Source: Piezodorus guildinii
Lineage: Eukaryota; Arthropoda; Insecta; Hemiptera; Pentatomidae
Assembly (NCBI GenBank): GCA_023052935.1
Contig: CM041293.1
Coordinates: 156,061,965-156,125,964 of the forward strand
Reading direction: 5' to 3'
Length of the DNA: 64,000 nucleotides
Part shown: positions 11,282 to 21,299 of the stretch, one piece after another
How the letters are laid out: each line of letters begins with the position of its first letter
Position numbering within the stretch: position 1 is the first letter of the stretch
Program-made: the position numbers and the translations under genes
Notes under the pieces: model-generated
What the model was told of the DNA's origin: nothing
Database searches by the model: none
Seen by the model: only the letters and a program-made list of their open reading frames with translations

Positions 11282-12056
11282 TCTGGTGTGGGCAACAAAC
11301 GACTTTCACTTACCTCCAATTTTAAAATTGATTAGAGTATTTTAAAATACAATCAGAGATAAAAATTAGTGAAACCATCAAAGAATTAAATTTCTATAAA
11401 AACATGTGTTATTTTAAAAAATCGATTATATTAATATCTAAAATAATCAGTTAGTTTTATCGGCATTCAGTCATTATTAAATTTTATAAGGTTTAATATA
11501 ACATAATATTTTTCCTAAAATCTTTAGCTTTCCAACGGTATACTTTATTAAAAAAATACTTTTTTTTTGTTTCCCTTTTCGTTAGGAATCGAATTCGTTA
11601 AAATTATATAGTTACCTGTTTTTCATAAGTGGTAACAACATAATGTAGTTATTTTTATAGAATCTACAAAATAAAAGGTACTTTAGAAGAATAAAATTTG
11701 AAATATCGGAATTTAAGCTCTGTCAGACTATTTCACTATTTTATTTAACTATTTCTATCAGAATGAAACTTACGAGGTATTAAAGCCCATTAAGTTTGTC
11801 ATCGATATATAGAGTTTAGTCAAAATCGTTAGAGCCATTTTGAGAATATCGTTAAGGTACTTTAGGGGAAGAAAATTTAAAATATCGGCATTTAAGCCCT
11901 GTCAGACCATTTTTATCTTAATAAAACCTGCATGATATTAAAGCCCATTAAATTTTACATCGATATAGCGAGTTTAATCAAAATCGTCGGAACCGGAAAT
12001 TTCAGTTTCATAGGACTTACCGTTTCCGCCCGGGAGTTACCACACACACACACACA

Positions 12057-12095
<39 letters not shown>

Positions 12096-12229
12096 CTTTT
12101 GCGGGACTTAGTCATTTGGACTCAGGGGACCTTAAAACGTGTATTTCCGTTGAAACCAGGAATCGGAAACTTTTCACGATCGCAATACTTTCACTTACTA
12201 CATATTACATACATAGATAAATGAAAGTA
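11282..12229 (+). mobile_element. HINE-like element, chimeric copy
   Basis: It starts TCTGGTGTGGGCAACAAACG with the subterminal ACTTTCACTTAC and ends near GATAAATGAAAGTA, where the hairpin has decayed. The central block beginning GGTACTTTAG occurs twice: a diverged version at about 11677-11853 and a second at 11854-12000. The stretch 11854-12092, including an interrupted CA microsatellite, is base-for-base the same as 40695 onward in another copy, while sequences on both sides differ between the two copies. This marks a recent conversion or template-switch patch. Confidence 0.85.
12041..12092. repeat. CA microsatellite inside HINE-like element
   Basis: (CA)n broken by one CAGACA unit, at the position where every near-complete copy of the family carries a CA/GT tract. 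Confidence 0.9.
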
Positions 12230-12887
12230 AAAATGTAAATACAAACAAACAATCAGATCGAATGTGTGAAATAGGTTATATAAATATATTTTTTGCAGCG
12301 ACCTGAAAATGAGTGAACATGCGACGAAAAGTTTCTGAGGCTATAGCTAAAACTGCTGTCCGTGGCAGATAGGGTATTAAAGAACTTTTGCGATAAACTG
12401 GCTTTGAGATGAAATTTTCTTCAGGGAATCAACTTTGCTCGGAAGAAGTTAGGTGTTGGGAATAATTGTGGAATAAGGATACTTAAACAACCATCAGCAA
12501 GCTGAAGTTTTTGGTCGTTAGATATATAATCAAAACTTCCTAATCCCAATTATTTTTCTCATAATTTGTATTTTTTAAGTAACTCTACGGTTTTCATTTC
12601 ATCAACCTTTGCTAAAGTATTCCGTTTCAAACTAACAAAATACTTTTGCTTCCTCGAACTAAGTTGAATAATTCAATATAAACCATGGGTCATTTTTATT
12701 ATTTTTATTAAGATTTTATTATTGTTTTTTTTTATAATTTTTGTTCAATTTATTTATTAGCCACAAATACCGCATTAAATACATACAGACTTTTAAGGTT
12801 ACTGAAAGATTTTCAGACTTTTGCGACATTTTGGGAGTTTTTTTCTTTCTACCACTGTCAAATTATTTTTTGATTAAAATAATAGAA
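12230..12887. other. AT-rich interval, no gene seen
   Basis: Nothing recognisable. The last bases before 12909 (TTGACCGTTGAGAATAT) belong to the Penelope-like fragment that received the next insertion. Confidence 0.4.
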
Positions 12888-13364
12888 TTTAATTGACCGT
12901 TGAGAATATATTTTTTTTTTTTGAAACTTTTATTTATTTAGAAATAATACAATCTGCCACAATCTTGGGCAATAAGTATTAGTGATATTAGAATTCATTC
13001 ATTCCTTATGTACAAAAAATAAAGAAATAAAAATAAATGAATAGAAAATAAATAAAATATAAAGAAGAATAAATAACCGTAAATAAAGATAAAAAAAAAT
13101 AAAAGAAATAAATAATAATAATCTTGGTCACATTCATACATATATATATATACAATATTTACATACTGCCCTTGGGAACTCCGAATTAAACCCCCACGCC
13201 CACAAGTGGGTCGTCGGGGCCCAAAGCTAAGAGATCCCAGCGCCTCTCAGTCAGTCGCGTCACCGGTCTAATAAGCCAGTGGAGACTGAGAGAGGGCGTT
13301 AGAGCTTCAGACTCTCAGGCGTGAGTTGAGAAGCTGGCCATTGCCAACACTCAGCATTGCTTAG

Positions 13365-16040
13365 TTATAAGAGATCTCTAGGCCACTGCCGTTTCAACCT
13401 ACGAGGAGGGTTATAGGGATGGCTGGAGCTAGATAGGGATTGGGATAAAGGATTAGGAAGGTGAGTTAGCCTCTGGTGGAAGTTTAGGAATTTAGATGGG
13501 ATTAGATCGAGGACAAATGGGATATTCAGATCATTGTGTAAGGTCTTGTTTGTAACATAATAGGGAGCATTGACTATTGTTCTAAGGACTTTGGACTGAA
13601 AGGATTGGATACGCCTGATGTTCGAAAATTTAGTTGTCCCCCACAGTTCGAGTCCGTAGGTCCATATCGGTTTTAGAATCGTCTTGTAAATTAGTAGTTT
13701 ATTAGCAACAGAAAGTTTTGATGTTCTGTTTAGTAGTCTATATAGTTGGCCGTATCGTCTGTTGAGTTCTTGTCGTTTAAGTCGAGTGTGTGGGTTCCAC
13801 GTTAGTCTTTTGTCTAGTAAGAATCCCAGATACCGGACTGGGTCAGAGCAGGGAAGGGGTATGGAGTTAAAATTGACTTGTGGACAGGATCTGCGGCGAA
13901 GGGTAAAGGTGATGTGCTTACATTTGGATTCATTAATTTTGATACGCCAATTAGCGCACCAAAATTCAATCAAGGATAGATGTGTTTGTAGATAGGAAGA
14001 TGCAATTTCGGGATCTGATTGGGTTGATAAAATGGCAGTATCGTCGGCGAAAGTTGCTAAGAAGGTATCAGGATCCGTAGGTATGTCAGCTGTAAATAGG
14101 AGATAGAGGACAGGACCTAGGACACTGCCTTGAGGTACACCAGCCTCGATCAGGTAACTATTGGAAAATTCTGAACCAGAGCGGACTCTGAAGGAACGGT
14201 TTGAAAGGTAGGATTGTAGGATTAGATATAAGGATTGGGGTAAATGGGTTTTTAGTTTGAAAAGCAAGCCATCGTGCCAGACCCGGTCGAATGCCTGAGC
14301 AACGTCCAGAAAGGCACCAGTGCAATATTGCTTGTTTTCAAGTGCAAAGGATATATGGTCAACCACTCGTAGGCCTTGTTGTACAGTGGAGTGCAGTGAG
14401 CGCAATCCGAACTGGTGGAAAGGAATTTCAATTAACTGTAGGATACGCTTGAGAAGGATTTTTTCAAAGATTTTTGAAAGGATCGGAAGGAGACTAATAG
14501 GCCTATAGGATGAGGTGTTGTTGGGAGGTTTACCAGGTTTGGGAAAAAGGAGAATGATGGAGTGTTTCCACACCAAAGGAAAGTGGGTTGTACGGAGGAT
14601 ACTATTATAGAGATAGGTAAGGAATATAATTGCTTTTTGGGGCAGTTGACGAAGGATCTTAGAATTGAGGAGGTCGTAGCCAGGAGCTTTTCGAGGTTTT
14701 AGTTTCTTTATAAGGAATTTGACCTCAGAGGGGTTAATAGCTTTAGGGGGCGGAGAGAGAGGAATTGGAGAGGAGAGGAATTCCTTTACGTTAGCTGTAT
14801 GGGCAGGATTGAGCTCGGGGTGTGGGATAAAAACTTTAGAAAGGTATTTGGCAAATTCTTCCGCTCTAGTCTCATCCGACGAAGCCCAGGATCCATCTTC
14901 ACGTCGGATGGGATGAGAGATGAATTGGTATTTAAGAACTTTTTTGGTTATTTTCCAGAGGGAATTGTCGCAGATAGATAGTGAAGAAAGATAGGAATTG
15001 TAGGATTGGGATCGAAAGGTATCTAATTTTTTTTTAGCTAATTTGGTGTAATAATTGTAGGATTTACGATCGTCTGGATGCCTGGTTCTTTGCCAGAGGG
15101 TTCTAGAGCGTCGTTTGGTATGGATTAGATCTAGGAGGTTTTGGGGTAAAGGATTCTTCTGGTAGTATTTTGGGGAAGGAGAAGGTGAAGATGCATTCCA
15201 GGCTGCTTGTTGGATGAGGGTAGTAAAGGAATCAACTGCATCATCAAGATCTTGTGGAGATTTGAGGGATACTCTGAGGTCTATTCCATCCGTTATTATT
15301 TCGCGGAAGAGGTTCCAATTAACTGGGCCTCTTAGGAATGATGGTGGAGGGAGTTTGGGAATAGGAGATAATGAGAGAGTTAGGGTAAGAGGGCTATGAT
15401 CGGAGGAAAGGTCATCGAGCCGGGAAACGGAATGATTTAAAGGTCCTAGCCCTTTGTGGATAAAATAATCGAGGAGGTCGGGGTTACGGTGAGGATCAGT
15501 AGGCCAATAGGTAGGGGAATCGGGGGAGAGGATATTACAGTGAGTGGAATAGAGTGCAGACAGCAATGTTCGCCCGCGAGAATTTGTAGTTCTGGCTCCC
15601 CATTGCTGGTGTTTGGCATTTAAGTCCGCACCTATGAGGAAATGATGCCCTAAGGAATGAAGGAATAAATTAAATTGGATTTCGGAAATAGGTATTTTTG
15701 GAGGAGAGTATGCTGCAACTACTGTTATAGGAAAATGACGGGTTTGCATAATTACAGCAGTGGTTTGGAGGAAGTTATGGACTGGTAAGGGTAATAAATT
15801 ATGGGAGAGGGAGCGATGGATGATGACAGCAGTGCCGGCATGAGGTGTTCCATCGGGATGGTCAGTTCGGTATATTTGGTAGTCTGGGATGTTGAATGAT
15901 CGTTTGTTAGTTAGTTGTGTTTCAGTGATAAGAGATACGTCAATACGTTTGTCGTGTAGTAATAAAGTTAGTTCATTAATATGATTTCGAACACCATTCG
16001 CATTCCAGAGGAGAATGGAAATGGAGTTGGATGGAATCAT
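13365..16040 (-). CDS. Jockey ORF2: AP-type endonuclease and reverse transcriptase
   Basis: An uninterrupted 891-residue polyprotein for target-primed reverse transcription, close to the usual length for Jockey ORF2. Residues about 1-230 form the apurinic-like endonuclease: LLWNANGVRNH, LITETQLT, HPDGTPHAGTAVII, the GADLNAKH block and SDHSPL near the end. A linker with PPKAINPSEVKFLI leads into reverse transcriptase at about residues 450-720: SSYRPISLLPILSKIFEK, QFGLRSLHSTVQQGL, GAFLDVAQAFDRVWH, AGVPQGSVLGP and the catalytic FADDTAIL. The C-terminal region ends RLKRQWPRDLL. There is no RNase H domain, as expected for this clade. The ATG directly follows the ORF1 stop (TAAATG), so translation may depend on reinitiation. 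All motifs visible by eye are intact, so activity in trans is possible. Confidence 0.95.
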   Translation of the reverse strand: MIPSNSISILLWNANGVRNHINELTLLLHDKRIDVSLITETQLTNKRSFNIPDYQIYRTDHPDGTPHAGTAVIIHRSLSHNLLPLPVHNFLQTTAVIMQTRHFPITVVAAYSPPKIPISEIQFNLFLHSLGHHFLIGADLNAKHQQWGARTTNSRGRTLLSALYSTHCNILSPDSPTYWPTDPHRNPDLLDYFIHKGLGPLNHSVSRLDDLSSDHSPLTLTLSLSPIPKLPPPSFLRGPVNWNLFREIITDGIDLRVSLKSPQDLDDAVDSFTTLIQQAAWNASSPSPSPKYYQKNPLPQNLLDLIHTKRRSRTLWQRTRHPDDRKSYNYYTKLAKKKLDTFRSQSYNSYLSSLSICDNSLWKITKKVLKYQFISHPIRREDGSWASSDETRAEEFAKYLSKVFIPHPELNPAHTANVKEFLSSPIPLSPPPKAINPSEVKFLIKKLKPRKAPGYDLLNSKILRQLPQKAIIFLTYLYNSILRTTHFPLVWKHSIILLFPKPGKPPNNTSSYRPISLLPILSKIFEKILLKRILQLIEIPFHQFGLRSLHSTVQQGLRVVDHISFALENKQYCTGAFLDVAQAFDRVWHDGLLFKLKTHLPQSLYLILQSYLSNRSFRVRSGSEFSNSYLIEAGVPQGSVLGPVLYLLFTADIPTDPDTFLATFADDTAILSTQSDPEIASSYLQTHLSLIEFWCANWRIKINESKCKHITFTLRRRSCPQVNFNSIPLPCSDPVRYLGFLLDKRLTWNPHTRLKRQELNRRYGQLYRLLNRTSKLSVANKLLIYKTILKPIWTYGLELWGTTKFSNIRRIQSFQSKVLRTIVNAPYYVTNKTLHNDLNIPFVLDLIPSKFLNFHQRLTHLPNPLSQSLSSSSHPYNPPRRLKRQWPRDLL

Positions 16041-17333
16041 TTAGGGCTTTTTCAAGGCAGGAATTAAATTTGATACTAGGTTTGTTAGGACTGATATCAG
16101 AGGCATAACTATTGATTTTATTTCTGAGATGAATGATGTCATTAAACTGGTGAGGTCTGTGACATTTGATGGAGGAGGGATAGGAGAAATTTGATGCTGG
16201 GGAAGTTTTTGAGAATTAAAATTTTGAGGTGGTTGAGATTCAGGTTCGGGATGTTTGAGTGTATGTTGAACCGGCGTGGCTTCACACTGAGTAGACTGGT
16301 CACCACCACCAAGTTGTTGGGCGAACGAAACTGTCGGGTCGACGAATTTTGATGGGTTTCTCCTCGGTCTAGTCTCCTCTTGGCGCTGGGGCTTCAGAAA
16401 TCTTGACTTGAGATTCTTGTAAATCTCGCAGCCTTTGTAATTCGCCGGATGTCCCTTGTGGCACAGAGCGCAAACTGCTGGGATTATACGAGATTTATTG
16501 CACTGCTCAGACTTGTGCTGTTCACCACATTTAACACAGCGCGGTATGTGGTGGCAATACGTTTTCGTGTGGCCGTATGCTTGACAGTTGTGGCATTGTA
16601 TAATGTCTCTTTTTACATATGGCTATTCAATCTTTACTCTCGTGTAATAGAGTTTTTCCAGTTCATACATTTTTTCTACTCCTGGAGACGGTTCTAAGTC
16701 CACAAAAAATAGAGGTAAAGGAATTTTACTCCTGTCACCTGATTCTTCTATATTATCTTTCATCACATTAGTTATCTGACGCACTTTGAACCCAAGCGAC
16801 GTCAGTTCATCCTTTATTTCCTCAGCTGGTGTAGAGGGGTGTAAATTTCTTATTACCACCCTTAATGCCCTCTCCTCTCTTAGCTGATACGTGTGAAAAT
16901 CAGCTTTTGTTTCACTAAGATATTTTACTATTTTGCGGTACACATCAGTTGAATCGGGTGATATTTTTGTGTCATTGATACGTGTTAGACATGTGTAGCT
17001 TTTGCTATCAATGATTTTATTTAATTGGGTGCATAGGAGTTGAAAATTTCTTATATTTTTAACAAATATGGGAGGAGGGCGAGGATCTCTCGGTGTAGAT
17101 TCTGATTCCATGACCTCTTTTTCGATATGGAGTACTTGGTAGGGGTTAGGAGTAAAAAAGGGAGATTCCTCAGTCATCCCTTGCGTTGAAGTCCCGGGTT
17201 GTGGTTCCTGTTCGTTAGAAGCAGCTGATGAGGGGGGCGTAGGGCGTTTGTTATTACGTATTTGCCTTTGCTTGACCGGGGAAGCAGAAGAGCCAGCTGA
17301 CCTGGAGCGTTTAATGCTTGCCTTTCCCGCCAT
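16041..17333 (-). pseudogene. Jockey ORF1 (gag-like, zinc knuckles), one premature stop
   Basis: A 430-codon frame from MAGKASIKRSRS to the TAA next to ORF2. It has a basic, Ser/Pro-rich N-terminus, a central RRM-like conserved part (FVKNIRNFQLLCTQLNKI; ALRVVIRNLHPSTPAEEI) and three CCHC-type knuckles beginning CHNCQAYGHTKTYCH. A single TAG at 16623-16625 falls between VKIE and PYVKRD; the homologous position in the second element (55980-60243) is a lysine codon, so this is a one-base nonsense change. The stop would remove all three knuckles. An upstream in-frame ATG at 17354 is possible, but 17333 gives the more typical start. Confidence 0.9.
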
Positions 17334-17725
17334 GACTTGGTGATAGTATCTCATTGATACATAAAAATAAAAAAAATAAATAAAACAAAAAAATACGTCC
17401 GCGCGACCTTGACCTTGTCGTCCGGAGCGCGACGTGGCCCCTCCAGGGGTCAGTGGAAGACTGGCAAGCTGAGGAAGCTGATTGGGGATCGCAATATGGC
17501 GAAAAAGATGAGGCTTCTCAGCTCTACTTCATACGACAACTAAGTAATCGTAAATATTACTACTTACAGTCAGTAGGATTAGTCCATTGTTGACAACGAA
17601 TGTTGTTGCACAATCACTAATTGTTTATATGTAATAAAAACAATTATTACACACTAAAAACTGTTCATAAAGAAAAGACGATATAACGACGTATGTTAAT
17701 GAACTAGCGCAAGCGCAGAACTGTT
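17334..17725 (-). promoter_or_regulatory. Jockey 5' UTR, probable internal promoter region
   Basis: The region between the 5' target duplication and ORF1. Jockey-type elements carry their RNA polymerase II promoter inside the 5' UTR; this is family knowledge, and I see no decisive core motif. The part nearest ORF1 is markedly GC-rich (CGACGTGGCCCCTCCAGGGG) compared with the flanks. Confidence 0.5.
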
Positions 17726-17736
17726 GTTGAGAATAT

Positions 17737-17830
17737 TAGATGAGGGAAATGGTTGGGGGTGCAGTCATCAGAATGAAACATACATTAAAACGTAGTACTT
17801 ATTTTAATTGTGTGCCGACGTTTGAACCAC
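17737..17830 (-). mobile_element. Penelope-like element end fragment
   Basis: With 12888-12909 on the other side of the Jockey insertion, this restores TTGACCGTTGAGAAT ... GGTTGGGGGTGCAGTCAT ... ATTTTAATTGTGTGCCGACG. The same string occurs in both arms of the palindromic insertion at 62055-62640. Similarity stops at about 17825 in the GCCGACGTTTGAAC segment. Confidence 0.7.
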
Positions 17831-17971
17831 GTTTCTGACTAAATGTTTTAGGATTCTAGGAATTCTAGAAAGCGATGCAAGTTGGTATAGACTGTTGATC
17901 TTGGTTAAGAAACTTTGATTTCGTTTATATTATAATTTATGGTATTATTATTAAATTACATTAAAAAAAAA

Positions 17972-18650
17972 ACTGGTGCGAGCAACTAACGACTTTCACT
18001 TACCTCCGTTTTTAGAATCGATTAAAGAATTTTCAAAAACACTTAAAATTTTTCAAAAACACAGTGAAACTATTAAAGAATTAGTTAAATTAAATTTCTA
18101 TAGAAACATGTGTTTAATTAAAAAATCTATTATATTATTATCTAAAACAATCACTTAGTTTTAGCGGCTTTTTATTACTCTCTATTAACTTTAACAAGCT
18201 CTTGTGTATTAGATAATATTTTTTTCTAAAATCTTTAGCTTTCCAACGGTATATTACACATGTACGAGTATATTACTGTTCTTATGTTCATAAACAAAAA
18301 ATTGCATTAAAAAAATATTTTTTCGGTTTTATCCATAAGTTGCTTTTCATATTTGCATATTTAGCTGTTATTTATCAACGCTAACTAGATAATATGGTTA
18401 TTTTTATAAAATATACAAAATTAAAGGTACTTTAGAAGAAGAAATCGGCATTTAAGCCCTGTCAAGCTATTTTTATCAGAATAAAACCTACATGATATTA
18501 AAGCACATTAAATTTTACATCGATATAGCGAGTTTAATCAAAATTGTCGAACCTGTTTTCGAGAAAATCGAAAAAAGGTGCAAAATGCATGGTATAAAGT
18601 GTCTCTTCTGGTAAGCTCATTTTGATGAAAAAGGTTTGGTGACGTCTCGG
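17972..18650 (+). mobile_element. HINE-like element, 5' part (split by TIR element)
   Basis: It starts ACTGGTGCGAGCAACTAACG with the subterminal ACTTTCACTTAC and runs to GACGTCTCGG, where the TIR transposon at 18651-20601 interrupts it. The copy resumes at 20602 with CTCGGGCGTATAG. The unbroken family sequence reads GTCTCGGGCGTATAG at this place, which confirms the nesting. Confidence 0.9.
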
Positions 18651-19283
18651 GCCCGGTTGCACCAACAGCCTGTGTTAAAGTTAACTTTTGCTGTTAACTA
18701 ACCCGGATTAAAAGCTAATCATGATTAAAGTTTTTGTCCAGTTGCACCAACAAATTTTTAATTCGAGTTAGTTAACATGGGTTAGCGCGGGACGTCATCA
18801 TATTCGTGACGTATTTAACAACTCCAAACCCTCTAGACAGAGACAGTTAGGTTATATTGAAATGATTGTTTTTCTCTGCCGATTAATATATATTAATACA
18901 ATAATGGATATAATTAGTTGACCGTTGAGAATTAATAATGAAACATTTTAAGATCTATTGAATATCAAGGAAGCTGGATTGTATTGTGAAACCAGACAGA
19001 CAATGACTATCTAAATGGAATAAAAACTATAGTATATAAAATGTTATTAGATGTATTCGAAAAAAATAATAAATTAAATCAAGTACAATGAAATTAAAAA
19101 TGAAACCAGGACAAAAAACCTTAACGTTAATAACAATAAATTGATCAATAATAAACCAAAAATTGATGACAATATGAACAATAAATAGTAAAACCTAAAC
19201 AAAAAACTATAACAGATCTTTACCAGAATGAAAATAATAAAAAAACAATTATAGGTAATATCAATAATGCGATAAATATAGAC

Positions 19284-19725
19284 ATGATAAGTGGAAGAAA
19301 TAGAAATATATACCATAATCAAAAAATACAATTTATACCTCATCTATCCAAAGAAATTAAGAGAACACTTGTTGAATTTAATTCACCACAGACAAAATTA
19401 GGTCTATATAACCATAATAAACTAAGTAATCATTTATCAAACATTAAAGATTTTACCACACGAAAAACTGAATGTTATTTATAAAATAAATTGTATAGAT
19501 TGTGATAAGATATACATAGGAGAAACCTCTAAAAAGATCACAACTAGAGTCAAACAACACAGCAATAATTGTAAAAATATAAACACTACAGCATTTGCAC
19601 AACACAGTCTTCAGCTTAATCACAATTTTGATTTTGAAAAACCTACAATATTGGATATAGAAAAACAATCGAATCTATATATAAACAAAAATATAAAAGA
19701 TACCATGAATTATAAAACAGATTGA
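19284..19725 (+). pseudogene. Penelope C-terminal region with GIY-YIG domain, frameshifted
   Basis: Two overlapping frames make one protein. 19284-19484 gives a linker (IQFIPHLSKEIKRTLVEF, then NHNKLSNHLSNIKD) and, one frame over, 19468-19725 gives NVIYKINCIDCDKIYIGETS followed by KKITTRVKQHS and a C-terminal FEKPTILD. The YKI ... YIG spacing, the paired cysteines before it and the following R..H region are the GIY-YIG nuclease pattern of canonical Penelope-like elements, where the domain nicks the target. The frame break lies at about 19466-19480. The reverse transcriptase upstream is missing. This is a dead remnant. Confidence 0.8.
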
Positions 19726-20109
19726 AAACACCTGTCACAAGCAGTTCTTGCTACAATTGGGAAATTAAAATTTGTAAACCTTACCTTAGTGACCTATATT
19801 TAATAATAAATCAGTGTATACTTACTACTGTAAATAGTATGACCCTAATTCATCAGGGGCCAAAGAATATGTCAGTTAAATGGGTATTTTTTCATTAGTG
19901 TTAATTTAAAAAACAAACCATTTTTATGACATAAATTTTTGACCAAATGTTTATCAAAAATGGATAATTTTTTAAATTTTAAATGAATTTCGGGTAAATA
20001 TAATTTTTTTGTAACATTGTTATGCATATTTTTGGTAATGTTTTTAGTTAATATTTAAAAAGTTATTTTATAATGTTAATTGATAATTTTTTGATGTATT
20101 TTAGTGAGT

Positions 20110-20150
20110 CCTGATGATGGGGAAGGCCCTCGAAATGTTGGCTCGTTTTA
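20110..20150 (+). ncRNA. Hammerhead-ribozyme-like core at Penelope end (tentative)
   Basis: CCTGATGATGGGGAAGGCCC followed by TCGAAATGTTGGC shows CTGATGA, a possible stem (GGGG against CCCT) and GAAA. Penelope-like elements are known to carry minimal hammerhead motifs near their pseudo-LTR ends. The first base pair of the stem is mismatched here, so activity is doubtful. Confidence 0.4.
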
Positions 20151-20601
20151 AAGTTAATTGTAATAAACTGTTTTTGGAAGATTTAGAAACCTACAAATTA
20201 TTTATTATCATTTTTCATACTTCCATTTAACCTATTTTTATTATTAATCAATTTACTGAATTAGAGGAAAAAAAATATGTAAATAAAATACAAAAATCAG
20301 ACTTTATTGATAAATATAAACAAATAAATTACCACTTGACAACAAAAGAGGGAAAGGTTAATTGATTTAATAACACAGATTGCAACTGAAACTGACACAA
20401 ACAATGTTTGAAAGCTAAAGTAACAGTAGAAAGGTAACATTGACATCGGATAATCGAGGTAGGAAGGTGAATTAACTTAACACCATCACTTTACATAGAG
20501 TTAGGGCTAATTATGATTGGTGCAATGGAATTTCTGCTAACCCGTGATTTACTTATCCAGATTAGTAAAGTTAAAGTTAAACACGGTCGGTGCAACCGGG
20601 C

Positions 20602-20830
20602 CTCGGGCGTATAGTTGTCTTAAATATGAAATTTCAGTTTCATAAGACTTTTCGTTTCCGTCACGGAGTTACCACACACGGACACACTCAAACACAGACA
20701 CAGAATTTTTTGCGGGACTTGGTTATTTGGACTCAGGGGACCCTAAAACGTGTATTTCCGTTGGAAACTGGAATTCGAAAATTTTCACGATCGCAATACT
20801 TTCCCTTACTATATATAGTAAGTGAAAGTA
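20602..20830 (+). mobile_element. HINE-like element, 3' part (after TIR insertion)
   Basis: It resumes at CTCGGGCGTATAGTTGTC, passes the CA-type tract at about 20673-20701 and the GCGGGACTTGG block, and ends in ACTTTCCCTTACTATATATA then GTAAGTGAAAGTA. The terminal palindrome is intact except for one base. Confidence 0.9.
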
Positions 20831-21299
20831 AAAAAAGAAACAAAAGTTTATTGACCCCTAAATATTTACGTGTATTAATCAAGAACAATTAGTAATTATC
20901 GTACTTGTACTGCTGTAAATAATCAATGGACATAAAAGCTGCTAATTTCTTTTTAAATATTTTATTATTTACCTTTGTTAGAATTAATCAGACAGTAATG
21001 TGTTATGTAAAACTTCAGCACCAGACGCTATCGGCATGAGGATGAAAAGTTCCAAGCAGCACCCCTTCCTAGGCTTTAATTTAGCCAAGGTCTCTTATCC
21101 AGCTTCTTTTCAGCCTTCTTCTAAAAGACATTTCAATTATTGTCATGTGATTTCTATTTCTATTGTTGTGTCCATGTAATTTAATAAAAAAAAACTATGA
21201 AAACAGAGTTTGTACGTATTGGTCAACTGCTGGTTGTTATATGTCCATATATAGGGTTTAGTTGTTTAAGAACTACTCGTTATAAGTCTTGAAATTTTT
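20831..21299. other. Interval without recognised features
   Basis: AT-rich with no convincing reading frame or repeat. Confidence 0.4.

Larger units (their letters stand above)
12910..17725 (-). mobile_element. Full-length Jockey-clade non-LTR retrotransposon
   Basis: A 4.8-kb element with both ends defined by the 11-base duplication GTTGAGAATAT at 12899-12909 and 17726-17736. In order on the minus strand: a 5' UTR of about 390 bases, ORF1 (gag-like with three zinc knuckles), ORF2 (endonuclease plus reverse transcriptase) starting immediately after the ORF1 stop, a 3' UTR of about 440 bases and a short A tail. ORF2 is open from end to end and ORF1 has a single stop, so this is the youngest and most complete element in the window. 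It sits in a fragment of a Penelope-like element. Confidence 0.95.
18907..20185 (+). mobile_element. Penelope-like retroelement fragment
   Basis: It begins TTAGTTGACCGTTGAGAAT, the same terminal string as the palindromic Penelope fragment at 62055-62640, and ends after CCTGATGATGGGGAAGGCCC and TCGAAATGTTGGCTCG. It carries a GIY-YIG endonuclease-like reading frame and no recognisable reverse transcriptase core, so it is internally deleted. It lies wholly inside the TIR transposon. Confidence 0.75.
18651..20601. mobile_element. TIR DNA transposon, non-autonomous, carrying a Penelope remnant
   Basis: Its ends are GCCCGGTTGCACCAACAGCC and, inverted, GGTCGGTGCAACCGGGC. They are flanked by CTCGG at 18646-18650 and 20602-20606, a 5-base duplication that can also be read as 7 bases if the terminal G/C is assigned differently. 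A second inverted likeness lies inside the ends (GTTAAAGTTAAC types, TCCAGTTGCACCAAC). No transposase is visible; the middle is filled by Penelope-like sequence. The superfamily is not assigned, because the terminal motif alone does not decide it. Confidence 0.75.

Noticed and set aside
19074..19668. Minus-strand hydrophobic frames
   Set aside because: They are antisense to the Penelope coding remnant and reflect its A-rich codons.
20800..20834. TATATATAGTAAG hairpin as a transcription terminator
   Set aside because: The same palindrome recurs as the 3' end of the HINE-like family, and the genome appears eukaryotic.
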